The position numbers were made by a program, and so were the translations under genes. From Microbacterium testaceum (GTDB lineage Bacteria > Actinomycetota > Actinomycetes > Actinomycetales > Microbacteriaceae): a stretch of DNA of 64,000 nucleotides. The stretch covers positions 1 to 64,000 of the forward strand of contig NZ_QDFT01000016.1 in assembly GCF_003075375.1 (NCBI RefSeq). The letters are read 5' to 3'. The notes below the pieces were generated by a model. The model made no database searches and had not been told where the DNA came from. It was given only the letters and a program-made list of their open reading frames with translations. Of the stretch, positions 15,910 to 24,199 are shown in pieces (within the stretch, counting starts at the first letter, position 1; each line of letters starts with the position of its first letter).

Positions 15910-15915
15910 AGTCTA
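15910..15915 (-). promoter_or_regulatory. -10 box of the cytochrome c biogenesis operon
   Basis: TAGACT on the minus strand, then GGGAAC and the GTG of the phosphatase gene. The five genes downstream have no other obvious promoter. Confidence 0.55.
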
Positions 15916-15982
15916 CGGGCGGGTTCTGTGGTCTGACTGAGTCCGGATGCCGGTTGCCTCGACGTGGAGATATCCCGCCGGG

Positions 15983-16678
15983 TCAGGCGTCTTTCTTCGC
16001 CGCGATGAGCGACCGCACGCGCGAGTACAGGAACCAGGCGACGCCGACTCCGACCGCGGCGATGACGACGTACTGCAGGATCGACGCGTACTCCTCGACG
16101 ATGTGCCAGTTCTCGCCCAGCAGGTAACCCGACAGCACGAAGATCGTGTTCCAGATGAGACTCCCGGCCCCGGTGAGCAGACCGAATCGCCAGAGCGGCA
16201 TCTTCGAGACGCCCGCGGGGATCGAGATGAGGCTGCGGAAGATCGGGATCATCCGCCCGAAGAACACGGCCTTGCCCCCGTGCCGCTCGAACCACGCCAC
16301 GGTGCGGTCGACGTCCTCGGGGTGCAGCAGCGGCATCTTCGCCGCGAAGGCGCGCAGGCGCTCGGCCCCGAGCCACCGGCCGAGGCCGTAGAGCATGAAC
16401 GCACCGACGATCGACCCGATGGTCGTCCACAGCAGCGCCTCGAAGAGGGTGAACGATCCGCGGCTGGCCGTGAGGCCGGCCATCGGCAGCACGACCTCGC
16501 TGGGCAGCGGCGGGAACAGGTTCTCGAGGGCGATGGCGACACCGGCGCCCACGGGGCCGATGACCTCCATCAGCGACACCGTCCAGTCGGCGAGCGAGGT
16601 CAGCCACGAGGAGTCGCCCCCGCTGTCCGGTGCCGAGCCGGCGCCGGAGCGGGGAAGGGTGAGGGTCATGTCGGTCAT
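15983..16678 (-). CDS. DedA family membrane protein
   Basis: 231 aa. DedA/VTT-domain protein of the inner membrane, a family now linked to lipid scrambling or flipping. Typical features: ENLFPPLPSEVVLPMAGL after the first helix, then GRWLGAERLR, the FFGRMIPIFRSLISIPAGVSKM motif with two conserved Arg, and the WNTIFVLSGYLLGENW block. ATG 16678 is chosen because the open frame upstream (to 16753) has no family similarity. Stands alone between the phosphatase operon and a small membrane protein. Confidence 0.92.
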   Translation of the reverse strand: MTDMTLTLPRSGAGSAPDSGGDSSWLTSLADWTVSLMEVIGPVGAGVAIALENLFPPLPSEVVLPMAGLTASRGSFTLFEALLWTTIGSIVGAFMLYGLGRWLGAERLRAFAAKMPLLHPEDVDRTVAWFERHGGKAVFFGRMIPIFRSLISIPAGVSKMPLWRFGLLTGAGSLIWNTIFVLSGYLLGENWHIVEEYASILQYVVIAAVGVGVAWFLYSRVRSLIAAKKDA

Positions 16679-16804
16679 CGGGTGCCTTCGCGCTCGGTGA
16701 TCGGCCGCCCGTCCGGACGCCCAGTCCCAGGCTACGGGCCGGTCACGCGGCATTCCTGGGGGTTGCCCCCGAGCGCCCTCTCGCGACGCCGGCGGCGGAA
16801 CGAC

Positions 16805-17215
16805 TCAGGATGCCGCCACCCCCGCGCCCACGATGGCCGCCGAGACGAACCAGGCGGCGGCCATCACGACGATCGTCAGCAGCGGCACCCAGAACGCGAG
16901 TCGATGGCGGACGAGGCTGACGATCGTGACGACAAGACCCAGGACGAACACGACCCACGGCGACACCACCGCTGCCCAGAAGCCCGTGTTCATCAGCGCG
17001 GCGTCGCAGCGGTCGGCTCCGCACGCGTCCGAGGCGAAGGCCAGCAGAACCCCCGCGTACGACGCGGCCAGCGCCAACAGCGGCAGCAGGACGAGCAGCA
17101 CGATGGTCACCACGACGTCCCACGGACGCGACGTCTTCGCCCGCGCTTCGGGGCGCAGCGTCCGGAACGACTGCGGCGGCAGCGGGAACGACTGCGGGGG
17201 CGGGGGCGTGGTCAC
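16805..17215 (-). CDS. Hypothetical four-helix membrane protein
   Basis: 136 aa, family not recognised. A Pro/Gln-rich N-terminal 30 residues, then four hydrophobic segments (VVVTIVLLVLLPLLALAASY, FWAAVVSPWVVFVLGLVVTI, FWVPLLTIVVMAAAWFVSAA and a part before a CGADRC pair). The two Cys in an outside loop could form a disulfide. GTG start six bases after TACGAT (17222-17227). Similar small proteins are common in Microbacteriaceae. Confidence 0.75.
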   Translation of the reverse strand: MTTPPPPQSFPLPPQSFRTLRPEARAKTSRPWDVVVTIVLLVLLPLLALAASYAGVLLAFASDACGADRCDAALMNTGFWAAVVSPWVVFVLGLVVTIVSLVRHRLAFWVPLLTIVVMAAAWFVSAAIVGAGVAAS

Positions 17216-17221
17216 GTCCCC

Positions 17222-17266
17222 ATCGTAGGTTCGCGCCCGGTTCCGGGCGGGTCGCGCACGTAGACT
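17222..17266. promoter_or_regulatory. Divergent leaderless promoters
   Basis: TACGAT on the minus strand (17222-17227) is six bases from the membrane-protein GTG; TAGACT on the plus strand (17261-17266) is eight bases from the aspS GTG. Confidence 0.5.
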
Positions 17267-17274
17267 GGTCGATC

Positions 17275-18612
17275 GTGAGCGAACGCGTCCTGGTCAACCA
17301 GCTGAAATCCCTCCCCGCCGGCCCCGTCGAGGTGTCGGGTTGGGTCGAAACCGTCCGCGATCAGAAGAAGGTGCAGTTCGTCGTCCTTCGCGACGAGACC
17401 GGCGCGGTCCAGCTCGTGAACCCCGCGACGCGTCCGTCCGAGGACGTGGAACAGGATGCCGAGGCCCTCGAGCTGACCGAGACGATCGGCGCCCTGGCCA
17501 CCGGCACGTTCCTGACCGTGCGCGGCGAGCTCAAGCACGACGAGCGCGTGAAGCTCGGCGGCGTCGAGATCAAGGTCGGCGAGCTCCGGGTCGCCGCCTC
17601 GGCGAACCCCGAGACGCCCATCGCGGCCGACAGCAGCCCCGACAAGCGCATGGACTGGCGTTTCCTCGACCTGCGCCAGCGTCGCAACAACCTCATCTTC
17701 CGCGTGCAGACGACGCTCGAGCACGCCATGCGCTCGTACTGGGTGGAGCGCGACTACATCGAGATCCACTCCCCCAAGCTGATGGCATCCCCCTCTGAGT
17801 CCAACGCCGAGCTGTTCGAGGTGCCGTACTTCGAGGACAAGACGGCCTACCTCGCGCAGAGCCCGCAGTTCTTCAAGCAGATGGCCCAGGTCGCCGGCTT
17901 CGGGAAGATCTTCGAGATCGCCCCCGCCTTCCGCGCCGACCCCTCGTTCACCAGCCGCCACGCGACCGAGTTCACCTCGATCGACGCCGAGATCAGCTGG
18001 ATCGACTCGCACGAAGATGTCGCGCGCATGCAGGAGGAACTGCTGCACACGGCCTTCCAGGCCGTCGCCGACAAGCACGGCGCCGAGATCCAGGAGCTCT
18101 TCGGCGTCGAGGTCGAGGTGCCGGCTGTGCCTTTCCCGCGCATTCCGCTGGCCGAGGCCCGCGAGATCGTCGCCGCGCGCGGGTACGACATCCCCCGCAC
18201 CGACGGCGACCTCGACCCCGAGGGCGAGCGGCAGATCGCCGCGCACGTGCGAGAGACGTTCGGCCACCCCTTCGTCTTCATCACGGACTACCACCCCGAG
18301 ATCCGCGCGTTCTACCACATGCGCGACGAAGAGACCGGGCTCACCAAGTCGTACGACCTGCTCTTCAACGGCGTCGAGATCACGACGGGTGCGCAGCGCG
18401 AGCACCGCGTCGACGTGCTGATCGAGCAGGCGAAAGAGAAGGGTCTCGACCCCGAGCACCTCGACTTCTACCTCGACTTCTTCCGCTTCGGCGCACCCCC
18501 GCATGGCGGTTTCGGCATGGGCCTGGCGCGTGTTCTCATGCTCATGCTCGGCGAGTCGTCGATCCGCGAGGTCACCTACCTCTTCCGCGGCCCGACGCGC
18601 CTCGCGCCGTAA
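17275..18612 (+). CDS. aspS: Aspartate-tRNA(Asp/Asn) ligase, archaeal-type short form
   Basis: 445-aa class IIb aminoacyl-tRNA synthetase: an OB-fold anticodon-binding domain at about 1-105, then the catalytic core. Motif 2 is in FRADPSFTSRHATEFTSIDAEIS and motif 3 in GGFGMGLARVLMLML. It lacks the GAD insert of bacterial AspRS (which makes those about 590 aa), so it is the archaeal/eukaryal-like form found in some actinobacteria. Such enzymes are often non-discriminating, charging tRNA-Asn with Asp for later amidation by GatCAB; that is inference here. GTG start eight bases after TAGACT. A strong terminator follows. Confidence 0.95.
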   Translation: MSERVLVNQLKSLPAGPVEVSGWVETVRDQKKVQFVVLRDETGAVQLVNPATRPSEDVEQDAEALELTETIGALATGTFLTVRGELKHDERVKLGGVEIKVGELRVAASANPETPIAADSSPDKRMDWRFLDLRQRRNNLIFRVQTTLEHAMRSYWVERDYIEIHSPKLMASPSESNAELFEVPYFEDKTAYLAQSPQFFKQMAQVAGFGKIFEIAPAFRADPSFTSRHATEFTSIDAEISWIDSHEDVARMQEELLHTAFQAVADKHGAEIQELFGVEVEVPAVPFPRIPLAEAREIVAARGYDIPRTDGDLDPEGERQIAAHVRETFGHPFVFITDYHPEIRAFYHMRDEETGLTKSYDLLFNGVEITTGAQREHRVDVLIEQAKEKGLDPEHLDFYLDFFRFGAPPHGGFGMGLARVLMLMLGESSIREVTYLFRGPTRLAP

Positions 18613-18637
18613 GCCGGCGTAAACATTCGGTACAGCG

Positions 18638-18663
18638 ACGCCCGGGGTTCACTCCCCGGGCGT
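18638..18663 (+). terminator. aspS terminator
   Basis: Perfect 10-bp stem ACGCCCGGGG / CCCCGGGCGT with a 6-base loop, 25 bases after the aspS stop. Confidence 0.8.
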
Positions 18664-18696
18664 TCGCATGTCATCGGCGGCATCTAGCGTGGGCGC

Positions 18697-19764
18697 ATGG
18701 TCGCCATCGTCCCCGTGGATCCGTCGTCGTCCGCTGACGCGCGACGCCCGTCGGGGTGGACGATCTCTCTGCGCGCGGTCAGCCGCGACCGAGCGGGCAC
18801 CGCGATCCTGCGCGACGTCGATCTCGAGATCGACGCGGGACGCATCGTCGCCTTCGTCGGTCCGTCCGGCTGCGGGGCGTCCACGCTCCTGCGACTCGTG
18901 ACGGGTGCCGAGCGTCCCGACAGCGGAAGGGTCGAGATCGAGGGTCGGACCGGCCCCGCAGCGCCACGCGTCGCCGAGGTGAGCGATCGGGCTCCCGTCG
19001 CGCGGTTCGGTCGGGCGCGCGCGGCCATCGTGGCCGCCTCTCGTCATGCCGGGGTCGCCGATCCCGCGGGCGAGACCGAGCGCCTGTGCGCGCTGATGGG
19101 GCTGGGCGCCGCCGACCGCAACGTCCACCGCCTGTCGCACGGAGACCGACAGCGGTGGGCGATCGCCCGGGTGCTCGCAACCCGGCCGCGGGCCCTCGTC
19201 CTCGACGACGCCCTCGCCGCGCTCCACACGACCGCCCGTGCGCAGACGCGGGACGCCCTGATCCGCGAGCTGCGCGAGCGCGGGGTGACCACGCTCTGGG
19301 CGACGCGCGACACGGCCGAAGCCGCGGCGGTCGCCGACGAGCTGGTCGTGATGGATGCCGGCCGCATCGTCGCCGCGGGCGGCCCGGACGAGGTCTACGC
19401 CCGCGTTGCGGATGCGGCGGTGGCCGAGGTGCTCGGGCCGGTGAGCGCGGTGCCCGGCATCGTCGAGGGCGCGGTCGTCGAGGTCTGGGGGCAGGAACTC
19501 CCGCTCGCCGAGGCCGCGCACGACGGCCACTGCGAGGTCGTGGTCCGCCCCGAGCAGGTGGTGCTGGTGGCCCCGGACTCCCCCGGTACGGACGCCGTGG
19601 TCGAGGAGTCGACCTTCCTCGGCAGCGTGCGCCGCTCGACCGTGCGGACCACGGACGGGTCGCGCGTCGTCATCGAGCACGCCCCCGAGCTCAAGCTCGA
19701 GGATCGCGCCGCCGTACGGATCGCACTCGCGCCCGTTCCCGCGACGGTCCGACCGATCGGCTGA
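18697..19764 (+). CDS. Orphan ABC ATPase-like protein with degenerate catalytic motifs
   Basis: 355 aa, arranged like an importer ATPase (nucleotide-binding domain about 20-245, then a TOBE-like domain). Every catalytic signature is altered: Walker A reads GPSGCGAST (Lys replaced by Ala, codon GCG at about 18878), the signature reads LSHGDRQRW instead of LSGGQ, Walker B reads LVLDDALAALH (catalytic Glu to Asp, D-loop Asp to His), and the H-loop reads ATRDTAEA (His to Arg). It should bind ATP weakly at best and not hydrolyse it. The frame is intact and no permease or binding protein is adjacent. ATG six bases after TAGCGT (18685-18690). It may be a regulatory or structural pseudo-ATPase, or a decaying gene. 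Confidence 0.85.
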   Translation: MVAIVPVDPSSSADARRPSGWTISLRAVSRDRAGTAILRDVDLEIDAGRIVAFVGPSGCGASTLLRLVTGAERPDSGRVEIEGRTGPAAPRVAEVSDRAPVARFGRARAAIVAASRHAGVADPAGETERLCALMGLGAADRNVHRLSHGDRQRWAIARVLATRPRALVLDDALAALHTTARAQTRDALIRELRERGVTTLWATRDTAEAAAVADELVVMDAGRIVAAGGPDEVYARVADAAVAEVLGPVSAVPGIVEGAVVEVWGQELPLAEAAHDGHCEVVVRPEQVVLVAPDSPGTDAVVEESTFLGSVRRSTVRTTDGSRVVIEHAPELKLEDRAAVRIALAPVPATVRPIG

Positions 19765-19800
19765 ACGGCGTCTCGACCGCCCCGACGGCGTCGGTGAGGC

Positions 19801-20103
19801 TCAGAACGGGTAGTCGACCGAGGACCGCTCCGCCACGACGGAGCGCACGAACCCCGCCACCTCCTGGTGCGCCGGGTGCACCTGATAGCGCTCGAGGGCG
19901 TCGACGTCGGCGAACTCGCTGACCAGGGCGACGTCCCAGTTGGACTGCGGATTGGCGACGTTGCGACCGACCTCGATGTGCTGGATCTCGTCGATCACAT
20001 CTTTCAGCGCCGTCAACCGCTCGGCGATCTGCTCGGCGTGAAGGGCACGCGTGTCGGCGTCGTCCGCCGCGAGCTTCCAGAGGACGATGTGGCGGATGCT
20101 CAC
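19801..20103 (-). CDS. Dabb (stress-responsive A/B barrel) protein
   Basis: 100 aa. Dabb-domain ferredoxin-like fold starting MSIRHIVLWKLAADDADTRA, with ALKDVIDEIQHIEVGRN and LVSEFADVDALERYQVHPAHQEV, the conserved HP.H segment. Members are small dimeric proteins of mostly unknown role. GTG 20103 overlaps the stop of the glutaredoxin gene by four bases, so it is the last gene of a rhodanese-glutaredoxin-Dabb operon. Confidence 0.9.
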   Translation of the reverse strand: MSIRHIVLWKLAADDADTRALHAEQIAERLTALKDVIDEIQHIEVGRNVANPQSNWDVALVSEFADVDALERYQVHPAHQEVAGFVRSVVAERSSVDYPF

Positions 20104-20378
20104 GAAGAGGCTCCTTCTTTGTCTGCCGCGAGGAGCGCGGCACGCAGGCGGTCGGCGGACACGCGCCAGTGCGCGTGCAGCTCGCCGTCGATGAGCACGA
20201 CCGGGATCTTCTCCCACCACTGCGCGTACAGCTCGGCATCCTCGGCGATCGAGGCCTGCTCGATGTCGACGCGGTCGGCGACGCGCACGGGAAGGTCGGC
20301 GACGACCGTCTCGACGATCTGCTCGGCCACGTCGCACAGATGGCATCCGGGTTTGCCGATCAGCGTGAGGGTGGTCAC
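20100..20378 (-). CDS. Glutaredoxin family protein
   Basis: 92 aa. Thioredoxin fold starting MTTLTLIGKPGCHLCDVAEQ with a CHLC active site; IPVVLIDGEL is the cis-Pro strand. This subfamily, with CxLC near the N-terminus, is common in actinobacteria. GTG 20378 is chosen because TAGGAT lies seven bases upstream and it gives the usual N-terminus; ATG 20387 would add three residues. Probable thiol-disulfide role with the rhodanese gene upstream. Confidence 0.9.
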   Translation of the reverse strand: MTTLTLIGKPGCHLCDVAEQIVETVVADLPVRVADRVDIEQASIAEDAELYAQWWEKIPVVLIDGELHAHWRVSADRLRAALLAADKEGASS

Positions 20379-20406
20379 GCTCTCCATCCTAGGAGCAGCG
20401 ACGGGA

Positions 20407-20700
20407 TCAGGATTCGACGTCGTACCCCGCGGCGATCCAGTCGCCCGTGCCGCCCTCGACGTTGGTGGCGTCGTGTCCGCGGGCGGTGAGCGCCTCGACG
20501 ACGCGCGCCGACCGGCCGCCGAGCTGGCAGATGACGTCGAAGGGCTCACCCGGAAGCTCATCCAGGTGCTCGCCCAGCGTCGACATGGGCAGGTTGACGG
20601 CGCCGGGCACGTGACCGGCGGCGAACTCGTGCTCCTCGCGCACGTCGATGAGGGGACGCTCGCGCCCCGCGTGCAGGTCGTGGACCGAGATGGACTGCAT
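20407..20700 (-). CDS. Rhodanese-like domain protein
   Basis: 97-aa single rhodanese domain. LIDVREEHEFAAGHVPGAVNLP is the N-terminal family block, and the active-site loop is CQLGGRSARV with the catalytic Cys at about residue 58. Such proteins carry sulfane sulfur or act on thiosulfate. A strong ribosome-binding site (GGAGG, six bases from the ATG) precedes it. First gene of the small redox operon. Confidence 0.93.
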   Translation of the reverse strand: MQSISVHDLHAGRERPLIDVREEHEFAAGHVPGAVNLPMSTLGEHLDELPGEPFDVICQLGGRSARVVEALTARGHDATNVEGGTGDWIAAGYDVES

Positions 20701-20758
20701 GCTTACCTCCGGGAGAACGGACGGACGGCGCGCTCGCGGGTCGCGGGCGCATACACGA

Positions 20759-20784
20759 AGCGCCCGTCGCTTCGGACAGGCGCT
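20759..20784 (-). terminator. Terminator after bS22
   Basis: Stem AGCGCCTGTC / GACGGGCGCT (one wobble pair) around a 6-base loop, 16 bases beyond the bS22 stop on the minus strand. Confidence 0.7.
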
Positions 20785-20799
20785 CGGTGTGGTGGCCGC

Positions 20800-20898
20800 T
20801 TACTTCTTGTTGCGGCGCTGGTGACGAGTCTTGCGAAGCAGCTTGCGGTGCTTCTTCTTCGCCATGCGCTTACGGCGCTTCTTGATGACAGAACCCAC
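20800..20898 (-). CDS. Small ribosomal subunit protein bS22
   Basis: 32-aa, extremely basic protein MGSVIKKRRKRMAKKKHRKL followed by LRKTRHQRRNKK. It matches the actinobacterial ribosomal protein bS22 (AURKAIP1/COX24-like), first seen on the mycobacterial 30S subunit. GTG start with GAGG seven bases upstream. The neighbouring HTH gene, and proC a few kb away, repeat the mycobacterial order proC-HTH-bS22. Confidence 0.93.
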   Translation of the reverse strand: MGSVIKKRRKRMAKKKHRKLLRKTRHQRRNKK

Positions 20899-20980
20899 GG
20901 AAAACCTCACTAAGTCGGGGTCTGGGTGCCGATGTCGGCCCCCGGGAACAGCAGGCGTTGGAAAAAAGCCTCGGATCAGT

Positions 20981-21172
20981 CTAGCCGACGTCGGACACCG
21001 GTCGCTGCACAGCCTCGACCACCGCCGATTCCGGCACACGGTAGCTGCGTCCGAAGCGCACCGCGGGGAGCTCTCCGGAATGCACGAGACGATAGACCGT
21101 CATCTTCGAGACGCGCATGAGCTCGGCGACCTCGGCGACCGTCAGGAACCGCACGTCCGGCAGCTCGGCCAT
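20981..21172 (-). CDS. Excisionase/MerR-like helix-turn-helix protein
   Basis: 63 aa, a single winged HTH: RFLTVAEVAELMRVSKMTVYRLVHSGELPAVRFGRSYRVPESAV. Related to BldC and to the small HTH protein always found beside bS22 in actinobacteria. ATG 21172 is chosen because AGGGG lies eight bases upstream; the GTG at 21181 would overlap that ribosome-binding site. A GGGTGA-TCACCC dyad lies 20 bases upstream and could be an autoregulatory site. Probably a DNA-binding regulator of unknown targets. Confidence 0.9.
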   Translation of the reverse strand: MAELPDVRFLTVAEVAELMRVSKMTVYRLVHSGELPAVRFGRSYRVPESAVVEAVQRPVSDVG

Positions 21173-21312
21173 CGCTTTCACCCCTCGTTCCGGGTGAACT
21201 CACCCTCTGATGCTGAGCACACTCTAGGGTCTGCGCGAGACGGCTGTAAACCTGTGGGCCCTCTGTGACGGATGTGCATCATGGATGCCGCGGGCGGCGG
21301 CATCCCTCGCCT

Positions 21313-21708
21313 TCATCGACCGGGGAACTTGCGCAGCGCGGTCGAGAACGAGTGCTTGACCGAGGCCGCGGCGCGGCCGACCACCTCGGCGGCGTGGACG
21401 GCCGACTCGGGCAGCGCGGGCTCGGTGTCCTCGTCGATAGAGAAGAACGGCACGAGCCAGTCGTCGACCTCGTCGAGAGGGGCGACGGCGAGGCTGTAGT
21501 AGCGGTGCTGACCTTCTTCGCGGACCGAGACCAGTTCGGCCTCGCGCAGCACCTTGAGGTGCTTCGACACGGTCGGCTGGCTGACGCCGAGTGCCGCCAC
21601 GATCTGCGAGACGCTCGTCCCCCGCTCACCCCCGGTGGCCCGGTCGAGCAGCAGCTGAAGGATGTCGCGACGCGTTCCGTCAGCGATCACGTCGAAGATG
21701 TCCGCCAT
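21313..21708 (-). CDS. ArsR-family transcriptional regulator
   Basis: 131 aa. Winged HTH starting MADIFDVIADGTRRDILQLL, with recognition region ALGVSQPTVSKHLKVLREAELV and wing EEGQHRYYSL. No metal-binding Cys pair is seen in the alpha-3 helix, so it need not sense metals. Leaderless start: TAATCT (21715-21720) is six bases from the ATG. Divergent from trkH, which is 68 bases away, so it may influence potassium uptake; that is only positional inference. Confidence 0.92.
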   Translation of the reverse strand: MADIFDVIADGTRRDILQLLLDRATGGERGTSVSQIVAALGVSQPTVSKHLKVLREAELVSVREEGQHRYYSLAVAPLDEVDDWLVPFFSIDEDTEPALPESAVHAAEVVGRAAASVKHSFSTALRKFPGR

Positions 21709-21776
21709 GGCATCAGATTAGCGGCGCGTCGGCCCGAGTACCATGATTCGGGTCCGCGCATCGAGAGGAGCGGCGC

Positions 21777-23219
21777 ATGGCGGCGACGCCGAACGAGGCT
21801 CGACGGCGCGTCCGGATGCGACGCATCGCTTACGAGGCATGGGATCGGCTGCGCAATCTCACCACGGCATCCCCCGCCCGCTTCGCGGTCCTCGTCTTCG
21901 CGACCCTCATCGCCCTGTTCACCGCGCTGTTCTCGCTGCCGGCCGCGTCGGCCACCGGCGAGCGGATCCCCTTCGCCGACGCCCTCTTCACCGCGGTGTC
22001 CACGATCTGCGTCACCGGCCTGTCGACGGTCAACATGTATTCCGACTGGTCGCCGCTCGGACACGTCATCACCTACATCGGCGTGAACGTCGGCGCCCTC
22101 GGCGTGCTGACCCTCGCGTCGATCCTCGGCCTGGTCATCTCGAAGCGCCTGGGTCTGCGCGCCAAGCTCATCGCCGCCGGCGACAGCAACCCGCTGCGCG
22201 CGCACGGCGGTCCGGTCAACGAGGGCCAGACCGTGCGCCTCGGCGAGGTCGGCCAGCTCTTGCGCACGGTCGCCCTGTCGACCCTCGTGATCGAGGCGGC
22301 CTTGACGGTGCTGATCTATCCGTCGTTGATCGTGGGCGGCATCGATCCGCTGGTCGCCCTGTGGGAGGCGCCGTACTACGCGGCGATGGCCTTCACCAAC
22401 ACCGGCTTCGTGCCGAACGCCGACGGCCTCACCCCGTTCTCGCAGGACTACTTCCTGCTGACGGTGCTGATGGCGGGCGTGTTCCTGGGCTCGATCGGCT
22501 TCCCCGTCATCTTCACGCTGTGGCGCCACTACTGGCGGTTCCGCCTGTGGTCGCTGCACGCCAAGTTGACGATCATCACCACCGTCGTTCTCTTCGTCGT
22601 CGGCGCGGGCGTCATTCTGCTTCTGGAATACGACAACCCCCTGACCTTCGGCAGCATGGACGCGTGGGACACCACGTTCCAGGCGTTCTTCCTCTCGGCC
22701 ATGACGCGCTCGGGCGGCTTCAGCGTCATCAACATCGGCGACCTGAACGGCGCGACGCTCATCGTCGGGTCGATGCTCATGTTCGTGGGCGGGGGGTCGG
22801 CATCCACCGCGGGCGGCATCAAGGTCACGACCCTCGCCGTCCTCGCCCTCGCGGTGTTCTCGGAGGCGAAGGGCCGCCCCTCGGTCCAGGCGTTCGGCCG
22901 CCGCATCCCCAGCGACGTCCAGCGCGTCGCACTCTCGGTCGTGGCGTGGGGAGCGACGATCGTCGCCGTGTCGACCGTGACGATCAGCCGCATCACCGAC
23001 GCGCCCATCGAATACGTCCTCTTCGACGTCGTCTCGGGCTTCGCCACCGTGGGCCTGTCGACCGGTCTGACGGCGGAGCTCCCCGACCCGGCGGTCTACG
23101 TCATGGCGGCCACGATGTTCATGGGTCGCATTGGTACAGTGACACTCGCCGCCGCAGTGGCTGCCTCGTCCCGATCGCAGCTGTACGCGCTCCCCGTGGA
23201 AAGGCCCATCGTTGGTTGA
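21777..23219 (+). CDS. TrkH/KtrB-type potassium uptake channel subunit
   Basis: 480-aa inner-membrane protein with the four M1-P-M2 repeats of the Trk/Ktr/HKT superfamily. Selectivity-filter loops with the conserved Gly are visible: STICVTGLSTVN, AFTNTGFVPN, AMTRSGGFSV and FATVGLSTGLT. The intramembrane gate stretch SASTAGGIKVTT follows the third pore helix. It forms a potassium uptake complex with the TrkA-type protein whose start overlaps its 3' end by eight bases. Confidence 0.95.
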   Translation: MAATPNEARRRVRMRRIAYEAWDRLRNLTTASPARFAVLVFATLIALFTALFSLPAASATGERIPFADALFTAVSTICVTGLSTVNMYSDWSPLGHVITYIGVNVGALGVLTLASILGLVISKRLGLRAKLIAAGDSNPLRAHGGPVNEGQTVRLGEVGQLLRTVALSTLVIEAALTVLIYPSLIVGGIDPLVALWEAPYYAAMAFTNTGFVPNADGLTPFSQDYFLLTVLMAGVFLGSIGFPVIFTLWRHYWRFRLWSLHAKLTIITTVVLFVVGAGVILLLEYDNPLTFGSMDAWDTTFQAFFLSAMTRSGGFSVINIGDLNGATLIVGSMLMFVGGGSASTAGGIKVTTLAVLALAVFSEAKGRPSVQAFGRRIPSDVQRVALSVVAWGATIVAVSTVTISRITDAPIEYVLFDVVSGFATVGLSTGLTAELPDPAVYVMAATMFMGRIGTVTLAAAVAASSRSQLYALPVERPIVG

Positions 23220-23883
23220 ACGCATCCGCAGTGACGCGCCCGTCCTGGTGATCGGACTCGGTCGCTTCGGCGCCGCATGCGCCGGTGAGCTCGACCGCCT
23301 CGACCGCGAGGTGCTCGCCGTCGACGGCAATCTCGAACTCGTGCAGAAGTGGTCGGAGCGCGTCACGCACGCCGTCCAGGCCGACGCCCGCAACATCGAC
23401 GCGCTCCGCCAGATCGGCGCGCAGGACTTCCAGGTCGCGGTCGTCGCGGTCGGCTCGCTCATCGAAGCCTCGGTGCTCATCACCGCCAACCTCGTCGACC
23501 TCAAGGTCCCCCAGATCTGGGCGAAGGCCGTCTCGCAGTCGCACGGCAAGATCCTGGCCCGCGTCGGCGCCAACCACGTCATCTACCCCGAGGCCGAGGC
23601 CGGCGAACGCGTCGCGCACCTGGTGAGCGGACGGATGCTGGACTTCATCCGCTTCGACGACGACTTCGTGCTGGCCAAGATGTATCCGCCCAAGCTCGTC
23701 CGCGGCGTGGGCCTGAACGAGTCGGGCGTGCGCTCGAAGTACAACGTGACCGTCGTCGGGGTCAAGAGCCCGGGGCGGCCGTTCCGCTACGCCGAGGCGA
23801 ACACCGTCGTCACCAATCACGACCTCATCATCGTGTCGGGTACCAACAGCGACATCGAACGGTTCGCCGCACTCGACCGCTGA
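23212..23883 (+). CDS. TrkA/KtrA-type potassium channel regulatory subunit
   Basis: 223 aa. Cytosolic RCK protein: a Rossmann RCK-N domain with PVLVIGLGRFGAACAGEL (GxGxxG at about 15-20) and the acidic AVDGN end of beta-2, then an RCK-C domain (about 140-223) ending in HDLIIVSGTNSDIERF. It binds nucleotides and gates the TrkH-type channel. TTG is taken as start, inside the trkH 3' end, with AAAGG eight bases upstream; the overlap implies coupled translation. Confidence 0.94.
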   Translation: MVERIRSDAPVLVIGLGRFGAACAGELDRLDREVLAVDGNLELVQKWSERVTHAVQADARNIDALRQIGAQDFQVAVVAVGSLIEASVLITANLVDLKVPQIWAKAVSQSHGKILARVGANHVIYPEAEAGERVAHLVSGRMLDFIRFDDDFVLAKMYPPKLVRGVGLNESGVRSKYNVTVVGVKSPGRPFRYAEANTVVTNHDLIIVSGTNSDIERFAALDR

Positions 23884-23910
23884 CGCGCCGAGCGCGGCCC
23901 CGGCGGGACG

Positions 23911-24198
23911 TCAGGCGTCGATGTCGAGCGCGACGTCGACCACGTCGTCCACGGCGAGGCCCTCGGCATCCTGCAGGGCCTTCTTGACGGGCACGACGTA
24001 ACCGCCGTCCTTCGGCCACAGCGAGGTGGTCGCCGTCGTCGACCCGATCGTGACGGATGCCGGGATCATGCCCCAGCCGTAGGTCACCACGGGCGCGATC
24101 TCGGCGATCATCGCCGCCTCCGCGGGCGGCACCGTGACGAAGTGGTACGGCGCGGGCCCGCGCCAGTACCAGATCGATCCCGAGAAGCGCAGCCGCAT
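23911..24198 (-). CDS. DUF1905 domain protein
   Basis: 95 aa. Starts MRLRFSGSIWYWRGPAPYHF, then VPPAEAAMIAEIAP, TYGWGMIPASVTIGSTTATTSLWP and KDGGYVVPVKKALQ, which matches the DUF1905 beta-barrel family. Role unknown. It starts one base after the proC stop in the same orientation and is probably cotranscribed. Confidence 0.9.
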   Translation of the reverse strand: MRLRFSGSIWYWRGPAPYHFVTVPPAEAAMIAEIAPVVTYGWGMIPASVTIGSTTATTSLWPKDGGYVVPVKKALQDAEGLAVDDVVDVALDIDA

Positions 24199-24199
24199 C

